From positions 28,736,025-28,800,024 of the forward strand of contig CP137671.1 in assembly GCA_037976565.1 (NCBI GenBank): a DNA stretch of 64,000 nt, in the 5' to 3' direction. How positions within the stretch are numbered: the stretch's first letter is position 1; the number at the start of each line of letters is the position of its first letter. Shown here in pieces: positions 11,801-23,282 of this stretch. The notes under the pieces were generated by a model, which made no database searches, was not told the origin of the DNA, and saw only the letters and a list, made by a program, of their open reading frames with translations. The DNA comes from Mesocentrotus franciscanus (Eukaryota; Echinodermata; Echinoidea; Camarodonta; Strongylocentrotidae). The position numbers and the translations under genes were made by a program.

Positions 11801-14800
11801 AAAAGGAGGTATTCCTACCTCGCATGAAGAGAATAAAAACTAGGTTAAACCCTCGCTTTGCATATAGGCCCTAAATCTAGAGATATTATTGGGGAGGGAG
11901 ATAGAGAGAGAGACAGAGAGACAGAGAGAGAGAAAGACAGAGAGACAGACAGGCAGAGAGAAAAGAAAAATGTTCTCACCTGTAGAATATGAATGCTCAT
12001 TAACTAATGAGGGTCTATCACTATTAACTCCTACACAGCAATCATCATAATTGCTTATTTTCTAGTCTGGTATTGAAAACAACAAATTGTTGCATATTTC
12101 CCTACTTTTCAGAACTGAAGGCCCTGATAGAACTTCTGATGACGTCACCAGACGCCGCAGCCGAACAACACACCCTGAGTCCTCATGAGGTCCTTATCAT
12201 CAAGGGCGCACTGGATGCTGAGAGTAAGGTTGCCATGGATGCAATGATATCATTGGATAAGGTCAGCATGCTGGACTATGATGGTGTCTTTGATCGCAAA
12301 ACCATGCACATGGTAGGTAGTGGTGCAGGAGGGGGTGGCGGGGGGTGGGGTGGTGGTGGTGGAGTTGAAGGTGGTGGTGATAGTGGTAGTGGTACTTTGG
12401 TGGTTGTGGTAGTGATCGTGATTGTGACGGTGGTGGTTGTGGTGATGATGATGTCGATGATGAGGTTAATGATGCTGATGATGTTAATGATGGTGGTGGT
12501 GGCGGTAGTAGTGGTGATGATGGTGGTGGGAGTGTGCGAAGTGGAGATTGGGGTGATGGTTGTAGTTGGAGTAGTGACGATGTTGCATGGTGTCGGTAAC
12601 GATGGTGATGATGATGGTACCGGCGGTGGTAGTAATGGTAGAGGCGGTGTATAGTGGTATTATGGTAGGTAGTGGTGCAGAAGACGGTGGGGGTGGTGGG
12701 TGCCGGAGAGGGTGGTGGTGGTGGAGTTGAAGGCGGTGGTGGTAGTGGTGTCAGTGGTAGTGGTGGTGGTACTTTGGTGGTTGTTATGGTCGTGATGGTG
12801 ATTGGGACGGTTGTGGTTTTGGTGATGATGATGCTGATGATGTTAATGATGGTGGTGGTGGCGGTAGTAGTGGTGATGATGGTGGTGGGAGTATGCGAAG
12901 TGGAGATTGAGGTGATGGTTGTAGTTGGAGTAGTGACGATGTTGCATGGTGTCGGTAACGATGGTGATGATGATGGTACTGGCGGTGGTAGTACTGGTAG
13001 AGGCGGTGTATAGTGGTATTATAATAGTAGTCATGTAGTAGTGATGAGGGCGGGAGTTATCTTGTTGGTAGTGTTGATGGTGGTAGTGAAAATGGTGATG
13101 ATGGTGTAATGGTATTGGTGATACAGACGGTATTAGTGGTGGTCATAATGGATGAACGTGCACTAGCATCTGTCAAAGACCATTATTTATCTTCTTTCTT
13201 TTTAAATTTCTAACAACATAATCCATTATCTTACTCCGGCAGCTTGCCTCACAGAAATTCTCTCACGTTCCAGTCTACATGAACCATCGTAAAAACATCC
13301 AGGGCGAGTTCGTGGTCAAAGATCTGATCCTTCTTGATCCCGATGACCAGGAGCTGATCTCAGAGTCTTTTGATAGATACGGTCGTTCCCTCAACTTTAT
13401 CCCGTCTAATAGACCCATCTACGATATCTTTGATGATATGAATCTTGGGCGTTACCGAATAGCCGCCGTGTACGACGCTGATACCGGAGTAAGTTGATTA
13501 AGCCTTTCTGCGGGGTTTTTTTCCCGTCATATAAAAAGACTATACAATAAAAAGAAAGTTAAAACAAACAAAAATCAAACAAACATAACAAATTTTATAA
13601 ACTTATTCATAATATACAGTTTACATAAAGAAGAAAAATGTCATGGCATTAAATTGAAAACAAAAAACAAAACAACAACAACGAAAGAATGTACAACGAA
13701 ATAAACAGAAAGACAGAGAAAACAGACGGCAAGATAGCCCAATTTCAGCTGCACTTATTACAACCTAGTGCGTTCTGAAAATGCTTCACAAAGAAATAGC
13801 ATGATAATAGTAGCAGAATAATTACAAAAAAAAACATGTATGTTACAATTTATAAAATACACGAATGTAACAGTATCAATAGTTTTGTCGATTTTTTTTT
13901 TTTATTCCCGAACACTTTTGGGCGGGGGATTTTATCTAAACTTACAAAAGAGTAGAATTCCAACAGTGTTTAAACGCCCTTCCCTCATTCTTATTTGCTC
14001 ACTAGTTATAAGGCCAATTAATGTGATGGGTCTGTGCCTCTTTATAACTCTTTACAACTCTTTTCATCCCCAACTCACTCTCTCTCTCTCTCTCTCTCTT
14101 TCACCTTCTTCCCTCCCTTTTCATCCTCGATAATTCAAATCCCACTCTCCGTTTCATCATGTTCTCTCTGTCTCTCTGTGTCTCTTGCCCCCGGCCCCGC
14201 CAGACCGTCGTTGGTTTCTTGACTCTTCAGAACGTTTTGGACGTGATCTTAGGTCAGACTCGAACCCAAGGCGGCCAGGACACCCTGGGCAAGATGAAGG
14301 TGGTCCAGTCATGGAGGCAGCTCGCAATCGAACGCTGCAGATCAGTTCCCGCCACCTATGCCTTTGAGGACTCGGTAAATAACTTTTCTACAGATTTCAG
14401 GCAGTGTAGTTCTCATCAAACAATTATAATGATGGTGATGATGATGATGATGACGATGATGGTGATGATGATGATAATTCACATCTTTTATGTGGCGCCA
14501 TAATTATATCTGGTTCAAAACGGATATACATATACATGTACGCTAAAAAACGGATGTGATAAAAAGATGTGTAGAAGCATTTTCAAACTCAAATTAACAT
14601 ATTTTCGGCATTATTTCACATTCTACATAGTATTATAATACGTTGTATAGAATATCATGAGTATAATACAATAGCATTATAATACAGGAAAGAAGGCATA
14701 AGAAACGAGAGCTTAACACAAAAGGAGTGTTGGTATACCATCAATGAACAAATAGGCCCTGTAGGGAAACAAACTACGGAAAAAAAAGTTTCAAAAAGGT

Positions 14801-15205
14801 GATTACCGATTTTTTTTTTTTTCTTCTTCTTTCTTTTCGACACTGATTTAATCCGACCCCTCCCCCCAAAAAAATATATAAAGAAAAAGCTTTAAAAAAA
14901 GAGAAAATGTTAGAGTATTGAGATGTTCAAATTTGGCAAGTCATGGTCCCGAAATAGTTTGGTCCGAGAAATATGAAGCACCTTAAACATTATATAAAGG
15001 ATTTTGATTTGCATCATATTTTTGCGTAAGCAACATTATTATTGATGTACGTAAGTATGTGAGCATCTTACTAAGAGTGAAATAACGTCCTATTCCGATG
15101 CCCTTCACAAGTCTGGTGTATTTCTTTCTTCTTTTTCCCCATTTTATTCTCCGACAGAATCTTCAACTGACAGATAGTATCCCTTTATTCGAAAGAGTGC
15201 CGTGA
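8821..15205 (+). CDS. CNNM-like DUF21/CBS-pair membrane protein, copy 2 (complete, 8 exons)
   Basis: Exons: 8821-9010, 9546-9813, 10187-10246, 11566-11672, 12113-12312, 13243-13488, 14204-14374 and 15158-15205. Joined they give 1290 nt and 429 aa, with consistent phases and GT/AG borders. The second of two adjacent ATGs (8824) has the better context (A at -3, G at +4). The N-terminus has N-S/T sites and a hydrophobic stretch (FWVDLVLLAIF). Exon 2 carries the DUF21-like FTIGLYSALSTFFFSQDLTK followed by a helix like that after the first membrane segment of CNNM proteins. Exons 3-4 complete the membrane domain. Exons 5-7 are a CBS pair and exon 8 encodes a 15-residue tail. The cyclic-nucleotide-binding homology domain of vertebrate CNNMs is absent, and I do not find the usual FGEIxPQ signature, so this is a short, divergent member. 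A role in metal transport is possible but unproven. Confidence 0.85.
10273..10486 (-). mobile_element. tRNA-derived SINE
   Basis: On the minus strand it reads TGGCTCAGTGG (A box) and, about 45 bp later, GGGTTCGAAACC (B box), the internal RNA polymerase III promoter. It is absent from the matching intron of CNNM copy 1. A 3' fragment of the same family (AGCAACCAGAGGACCGACGG) is at about 20,296-20,330. Confidence 0.8.
12313..13140. repeat. GGT/GAT repeat in CNNM copy 2 intron 5, internally duplicated
   Basis: This is the counterpart of the copy 1 repeat but with two blocks (about 12313-12660 and 12665-13020). The second block, including the GTAGGTAG donor-like start at 12665, resembles the single block of copy 1 more than the first block does. 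Confidence 0.85.
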
Positions 15206-15767
15206 CCTTGAAGATGTGAAGGTTGTATAGCACCTCACGTTAGTTTTATTATGTTCTAACATGGATGAGATGCCGCCAAGAAGATGGAGAAAAGATTTTG
15301 AGATGGTGCATCTTACCGGCAAAGACATTTTTCACCTTTTTTACATGGGGAACGAAAAATAAGAGAATTCGTCAGTTAGGAGACAAGGCTGATATGAAAT
15401 AATTATATAACTGTTTATTTCGTGAATAGGGACCGGAGGCTTCAATTGACTTTCAATTCAATTTATTCATTTCATAGAAGTCAATACAAAATGAGTTATC
15501 CCGTTGACTACTGTATTATCTAATTCCCGTAGACTTAACACAGGGACCGTCCGGTTCCAGTATTAAAGCAATGGGTGAATCTATGCATTACATAGGGTAA
15601 TTGGAAGGATTCAACACTATGGAACGCTAAACATAAACGACGGCAAAGTGACGAAGCCTGGATTCGCCTCTAAGGGAGATAAAGGGTTGATTTACTCTCT
15701 TTTTCCAAATATCTGTTATATGTTGAGCGTTCGGAAAATATGAATTGTTATAAACCTGTGTCGGCAG

Positions 15768-15773
15768 AATAAA
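15768..15773 (+). terminator. Candidate poly(A) signal of CNNM-like copy 2
   Basis: AATAAA about 560 bp after the stop codon is followed by a T-rich region. This is a motif only. Confidence 0.3.
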
Positions 15774-16062
15774 GCCTGTTATTTCTGCATATTGCAAAGA
15801 TGATTCACATCTCCTGTCTATGTTATTTTCTTACAGGTAAATTTAGTCCAGCACTCCTATCCCCCTTAGAATGGTCTCGTTCCAGTTATAAATGGCATAT
15901 GGCCCCCTTTGAGATCTAGAACTGGAATGGGCACCATGTCAAATTCTGCGCTCATTTTTTTCACTTGTATAGCGCCATCTGCAACTGAACATTGAACGTG
16001 TAGTAAAAATAATGTTTCGGCTTTGTGAGCTAAAACAGTATTCCATCTAAGGTGTTAGGGAC

Positions 16063-16421
16063 TGTATCCGGACACCTAACCCCTGGACATCCACTCCCCG
16101 GATAACCACCCCAGTCAACTACCCCCTAGGATAACTACCCCCTAGGACAACTACCCCCTATAGGGCAACCGCCCTCTAGGATAACTACCCCCTAGACAAC
16201 TTCCCCCTAGGACAACTACCCCTACGTCAACTACCCCCGGACAACTACTCCCCGGACATCTACCCCGGACAACTACCCCCGGACAACTACCCCCTAGGAT
16301 AGTTGTCCTAGAGGGTGGTTGCCCTAGGGGGTAGTTGTCCGAGGGGGTAGTTGCCCTAGGGGGTAGTTGACTGGGGTGGTTATCCGGGGGTGGATGTCCA
16401 GGGGGTAGGTGTCCTAGAACC
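16063..16421. mobile_element. Foldback transposon, 9-bp target duplication (family FB-15, copy 2)
   Basis: This has the same repeat units and inverted arms as the element at 3867. It is flanked by GTTAGGGAC at 16054-16062 and 16422-16430, again 9 bp. Ends are TGTATCCGGACACC (left) and, read inward from the right, GGTTCTAGGACACC, so it lies in the opposite orientation to the first copy. Confidence 0.9.
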
Positions 16422-16430
16422 GTTAGGGAC

Positions 16431-19400
16431 ATTGAGACGACCATTAAAGACAAACATCATTATTATCTGTATAATGATTACTCATAAATTAGAGAGAAAA
16501 TGGAAGTTACTGATAATTTTGGCACTTTTCCTAAGCCCATCAACTCAAACGCACAAGCCACATTTTTCAAACAAATTATGACCCTTCTTGTCTCAAAACT
16601 CTCCAATAAGTTTTATTCTTACCAGTTTCAGATGAATTGATTTGATTCTAACTATTTCATTTTGTTTTCACTGGATAGAATTAAGATCTACATCTTGATG
16701 GGTAGTCCACCCTTACTGATCATTAATTTTAGAATTATGTGTTTCTGAACGCTTGTTACACACATTTCAAAGTCATATCGGCAACTCTGACACTCTTTTT
16801 GGCAACTTACACATTTATCTTCCTTAGGCGGCGAATTCAACATTACATGTGACCGTCATTATTCTTCAGGCATGGGAGCAAATTTTGTATGACCCCCCGC
16901 CTCCCTCCCTCCCACATAAGAATATGACCGGCAGCGCCCTTGACCGCGTTTATATCACTCTCTAACTCGTCATTGTCTCTTGAAACACAATTAAGATGCC
17001 ACTTTGGGAAATGACCTACGAAACTATTATCATTTAAAGAGAAGGTTTGGAAGGTTGACTATTAACTGCCATGGCAGTTTATGCCCTACATGAAGACTGA
17101 ACTGGACAACGTGCGCATGGGCAGAGAATTCTGGTAAACATTGAAAGGGAAAAAAGAAGATCCTGTAAGCATTCTCATTCTTTGCGTGGTACTTTGGAAG
17201 AATCACATTGTAGAAATATCCCCCCAAAAAGATTTACTCTTCAAATGCCCTCATATTCGAAATATGATGAGAATTTTTTTTGTTTAATTTTTTTTTAAAC
17301 CAAATATTCATGCCACTTGTGTGCGTGTGAGCTTGTAGTCCCATAATAAGACCTAACGATTTATGTGAGCAATTAAAACGTGTGATTTTGCAGTAAGACT
17401 GAGATAACTTTTAACTTTGATCATTTCCAAACCCCACAGTATCCATACACCAATTCTGCATTACTACACAATTAACCTTGCCAAATCGCTTCTAAGCAGT
17501 TCCTTTCACAAACACTCAACTTTATAACCAACATAATAGGATGTAAACAATACGCCATCTGTTTCACTTTACGTGCGATATTCTTGTCAACATAATATAG
17601 TGTGTGTACGTGCATAACCTTCCTTTCGTTTGGAAACTGAAATATCACGAGACGATGACTACCATGATAGTTGATATATGCCCTATTATGAAGACAGAAA
17701 TTGGCGTAGTGGGCAAATTATTGAGGGGCGAGAAAAGCGGGAGGGGGTGGGGCACTTTGTTGAATATTTGAACAACACTTAATCTTTTAACAAGTCTTTG
17801 TGGAATACAAAAGAGATATTGGTGTATTTTTATATCGCTCTCCAGTTTTTATTTTTCATTCCCTTTGATAAATCCGATACTTTTGGTCATGGATGATTTG
17901 TTACATTCTCGGAAATATCGACCTTGGGAGGCACTATCAGAGTTTATAATAACCTCTTTGCAGTGCTTTATTGTCATATGGCATATAATACATATTGGGC
18001 CAAGTCCAACGTATCTTACATTTTTTTGCTTGCCGATACGTTACCTACAACAACAACGAATTCAATATAATTGATAAACATACATAATTCATTGCCCTAC
18101 ACAGACCAAATATGGACAAATAATGATAATCGGAAATCAATGTTAATTAGAATCCATATCCCTCGACACTTGGTAATGTATTGGACACAAAATTATCAGA
18201 ATATGATAGCTCAGACTTTCCCATTTAAGAAGATTCCATTCGTTAATTATGTCTTGTATTTTATCTTTATTCTATCTTCTTTTTTTTTTTTGGGTGGGGT
18301 GTTGACTGAATTTCATACAAAGAAAATGATATACGAAATGATTTCGTGAATCACAAAATATACCTAAATGTACAAACAGAAAATTAACTTAGGTCATCAA
18401 TATATTAAAGTGTCAATAAAGAAAAGGTAATGAAAAAAAAACGGATGTGCATTGAGGCATGATTTTTATTAACTGATTTCGCGTTTTAACATAATAAAAT
18501 AATGATCAAATGGGGCATAACTTAATTTCAAAGTGCAGTAATACTCGTGGTTATTAGCATGATTAGGACAATATATTTCAGTGACGTACAAACCTTGCGG
18601 ACTTTCATCCCATCAGCAGGCCGCCAGCCTTTGTTTGCATTTATACCGAAGAGTCACGAGGATAGTGATATCAGACGAGAGATATAGAACATGATATGAA
18701 TATGATATGAATTATCAAGGAGGAGACAATCATTTTTTATAATCACATGCATAATCACTTGAGTATAATTAGGTCGCCCCACCTCCATTCCCCTCATCCA
18801 CATGACTACCCCCTAAGTTCATTAAACTTGGCGCTTCTCCGAACCAGTGACGTACCTATGGATCGAGAAGAGGTCGGAGGGGGTGAGGGGGGTTCCGTCC
18901 CTAATCGTAAAGATAGGGAAGAGATGGGAAGAGAAACAAGGAAGGATAGAGATGGGGGTTACTGCCTCAATCAAATAGAAAGGGAATAGACGGGAAGAGA
19001 AATAAAGAAGGATAGAGGGGAAAGGCCACTCGAAAAGAAGGCGATTAGACCATACACCCTCCCATCAATCGCATATATTTGACTTCCCCATGTTATCCAC
19101 CTATAGGTCCTATTTAGCGCCCCCCACTCCACCACCATTCATGATATCAATGCCCCACCCCTTCAACACGCAGACCCACTCAAAGTCACTGCTATAACCT
19201 TTAAACACACAAAACTGCAGAACACGTGATTTTATCAAAGAGCTTATCATTTTAGATCTTTGTTCTGTTCAAGGAAATGAAACTATAAACGAAATGGTGG
19301 AATACTTCCGACCTACTTTGGAAATAAGTTTCAGAACGATATCGGACAGCCTTGTTCATGGTGGCTCACGTACGAAGATATGAGGAAACAGATTTTGATT

Positions 19401-19910
19401 CAACTCCTTATCACTATAAATACGTTCTGGAGCTCAAATCCTTATAGAATACTGTATTAATCGAAGGCTCATTCCATCAGTTTGACAGTTTCAACATTTG
19501 ATGTCAAAATCTTCCTTAAGATATGGTGTCATCCGGGGGTGTCATCCTACCTTTTCGTTATCAGAATCTGTCTATTTCTAGATATAAGAGCAATGATTAT
19601 CTCCGTAAACTGTAATATGTATTCATTTTTCCTTTAATTTTTATTTAAGTTTACATGCACAAGGTTACTTTACTTCATGTTTATATATGTATTAAAAAGT
19701 AGGAAGGCTATTATATACCCCGGTTATATCCCCGTACAATATTCTCTACTAGATGTCTCTACTCTTTGGTATCCCTTCAGGCAAACATGGACTTTGAACT
19801 CGAAGTAAAGTAAAACGTTTCCCGCATTATATACGTCAAATGTTTACATTTCGCGGCGTGCGTTATCATAGTCACGGTGGTATTACATCGCTTCCTATAT
19901 TGGGCCAATG
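16431..19910. other. Gene-poor region upstream of the tetraspanin array
   Basis: AT-rich sequence with scattered homopolymers. No supported exon, RNA gene or element seen; only short open frames without conserved features. Confidence 0.6.
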
Positions 19911-19914
19911 ACAT

Positions 19915-19968
19915 CAACTCGAAGCTGGCGGGCCGAGAAATCTGTAGTGAACTTGCGTCGTATATAAA
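19915..19968 (+). promoter_or_regulatory. Candidate core promoter of Tsp-1
   Basis: A TATATAAAG box at 19961 lies about 200 bp upstream of the Tsp-1 ATG, with CCAAT at 19915, 46 bp upstream of the box. The positions are plausible for a TATA promoter starting near 19990. No transcript evidence is available. Confidence 0.5.
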
Positions 19969-20162
19969 GATTGCTACGTTTTACATCAACTTTAATCACT
20001 TGAAAAAAACTGATTCGCTTCCACCATACTAGAACAAACCATAAACGAAACCATTGAAGAGGGAAGACACCACTAGGTTAACCGGAGAAAATTGATAATC
20101 AGCTCAAGTGAACAGTCAGATAATAATTATTTTGTAGGAAGCGATCTCATATTCAAATCAAA

Positions 20163-23144
20163 ATGGTAGCTGGTTGCGGACCGAAGATTGCCAAGTGTTG
20201 CTTGTTCGTCTTGAATGTCTGTCTTTGGGTGAGTAAAGTAGTAGTGGTGATTATTTTATCTGACTGCTAAGAAAGCATAAATGCTTGTTAGTAAGCAACC
20301 AGAGGACCGACGGCTTTCGGTCCTCTCCGAGGGAGTATGTCATCAGTGGCTATGCATTATTGTGTTCGATTGTATCAGTGAGTCTTCATGGCTATTAATA
20401 AGATATACTACAAGGAACTAACAGAAATTCCTGATAAATATGTAATACCGATGTATTTCTAGTTTTCTTTTCCAGAATTTTTATGCTACAAATTAGTATA
20501 CCTTTGGTTGTCTTTTCATGCAAGAATTGATTGCAGGAATTAAATTTGAGGGTAGTTTTATTAGAATTCAAAACCCCAAAGTCGTATTAAATTTAACCCC
20601 TAATCTGAAAACCAGCAAAACTGCATGGCATTATAAATATGGAGTATCTAATCGTAATATATTACTTTGATGACGTCATGGCCTTGGTGGTCACGAGGTC
20701 TCATTCTCTTGTCATAAGGGTGTCACGAGTGCCATTGTTCTGAACCAAAGCGGTGTGCGCGTGTGTGTGTATGAGGGGTGGGGTATAAGGTTTGTTTAAT
20801 AGGGGAATGACAATCCCCCTTCTAAATAGTCACGGAAAGAAAAAAAACTCATTTTCTTGTTCTAGTTGTGTTCCTCAAATCATAAGCGTCTCACTGTGGG
20901 GGAGGGGATTCAGTGTATCAGAGCAAGAGTTTTCATAGATGTGTGTGTGGAGCGGGGGGGGGCGATCTGATGGGGCTGTAAGGGGGAACGACCTCCCTCC
21001 CCTCCTCCGTCCAAATAATCACGGAAAGAACTGTCACGTTGTTTTCTTGTTCTCGTTGTGTTCACGCATCTAGTCACCAGCATGTCACAAATGGCAATGT
21101 ATCTGAACAATGGCTCCATGACCGGGGCCGGGTGGAGGGGAGGGGAAGTTTTCCCCGAAATTATGGAAATATGTAACCATGCAGTTAAATTGGTGACTGA
21201 TCTTACTACTTGGTGAATTGTATATAGCCTAATCCATATTTTAACTCTAACACTGACTCATGAACGGCATCTCAAAGCGCTTTGTATCCAGCGGAAAAGG
21301 CGCTATGTAAATTGCAACTATCATTAATATTTGCAACATTTCAAATTTGAATGACAGGTTTGCAGCATTGTCCTGATCGGTGGAGGGGCTTACGTGACGG
21401 CCAATTACAATAACTACCAGGACCTCTTCGAAGACGACACGATTCTGACCGTCTCATGGACCGCCATCGGCATTGGTCTCTTCATCTTCGTCGTCGGATT
21501 CTCGGGATGTTGCGGCGCACTCAGCGAGAGTTCGTGTCTTCTTAAATTGGTAAGGAAGATGGGGTGGTGGATGATGATGATAATGATAACATGAAGAATA
21601 TGATTCCAATAATGATGAAGATTATGAAGATCGTCATGACTTTGATGATAATGATGATGGTGTTGACAATGGTGATGATGATGATCATCATCATGATATT
21701 AATGCCAATGATTGCAGTAAATGCTTATTTTGCTGATAGTAATAGTTTAGACTTTGGTATATGCTTTATAATAACGCATAAACAGAAAATAATAGTGAAA
21801 AGATAAAGTGTGCAGAGATAATATGTTTCTTTACTTACTGTCTCTTTCCTTCTCTTTTAGCACGTCTTTCAAATTAAGATCTAATTATTTCTACAAAAGA
21901 AACAATTGTAAACAGAGAAATAATGGCCTACAATAGTTTGTCTCATAATTATTTGGGATCCTTTTTTTTTCTCTCCCTGAGTTATTACCCCCCCCCCCTT
22001 GCCTTTAACCTACTACCCACGTTATCACGATAATAATAGCAACTTTACATCTTAACTACAAAATAGTAAAACTTTTCAATCCATTTCTTTGTTTTACAGT
22101 ATTTCATGTTTGTTCTTATCATCGTTCTTGCTGAATTTGTATTGGGAATCCTCACGTTTGTCTACAGTGATGACGTAAGTTTCCTTTTATTATTATTATT
22201 TTTGTATAATAAGACATCATTAATACATTGCCAGAGAGATTTCACCAATTTCAGTGTATTTTTATTCTTAGGCTGAAAGGATTTTTTTTTTTTTTTTTTA
22301 ACTAAAGTGCTAAGTTAACATGCAAGTTTAAGTAGAATAATTGTCGTGGGTCAAAGTTATTAAAAGGGCGGGCGGGGGATTGGAGATCATTCTTAAAGCG
22401 ATCGCCTGCCTAGTTCAAGTACTTCCGTGTCAGATATGGAGTAAGTGTGGACAGGAATTTTACGTCAGTCTCTTGAAAATCATGTCTTGACATTCTCATT
22501 TTTACAGATTGAAAGAAGTTTGGTGGAAAGCATGCAGAAATCAATAAATGGGACCTTTGGTGAACTTAACACCTGGGTGGAGAGTGGCAGATGTAGATAA
22601 ATGTCTTGTCTTTCTCTCATGTTCACAGATTGAAGAGAGTTTGAGTTTTATGGAAGGCATGCAGTAATCAATAAATGTGACCTATGGTGAACTTAACACC
22701 TGGGTGGAGAGTGGCAAATGTAGATAAATGTCCAGCCAAAGGACACTAGTACCGCGTCTTGTATTTCATGTCTTGTCTTTCTCTCATGTTCACAGATTGA
22801 AGAAAGTTTGATGGAAGGCATGCAGAAGACGATAAACGAGACCTATGGTGAAAAAGGGGGCGCTACCGACTCCGTGGATGACATCCAGGAATTGGTAAGA
22901 CATTATGAGCCTGAAAGGTTTACACATACATAGGACCCTTTTGGAAATAAGCCATTTAATAACTTCCATTGGTCATCCATGTCAAGTTATATATTTATTA
23001 TCTGTCTTATGTATATATCATGATTGAAATTCAAATGATAATAATAATAATAATAATAACAATGATAGTACTTATGGTAGTAATGATGATAATAACAATA
23101 ATAATAATAATAATAATGATAACAATAATAATGATTATGATTAA

Positions 23145-23187
<43 letters not shown>

Positions 23188-23238
23188 GTAACAATAATAA
23201 GAAGACGAAGAAGAAAAAGAAAAAAGAGAAGAAGAAGA

Positions 23239-23282
<44 letters not shown>

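Larger units (their letters stand above)
9930..15260. repeat. Right unit of the CNNM tandem duplication
   Basis: Counterpart of 1-5630. It has gained a SINE in intron 3 and an about 250-bp insert in intron 6 (about 13,510-13,755), but lacks the two intron 7 transposons of copy 1. Confidence 0.85.
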
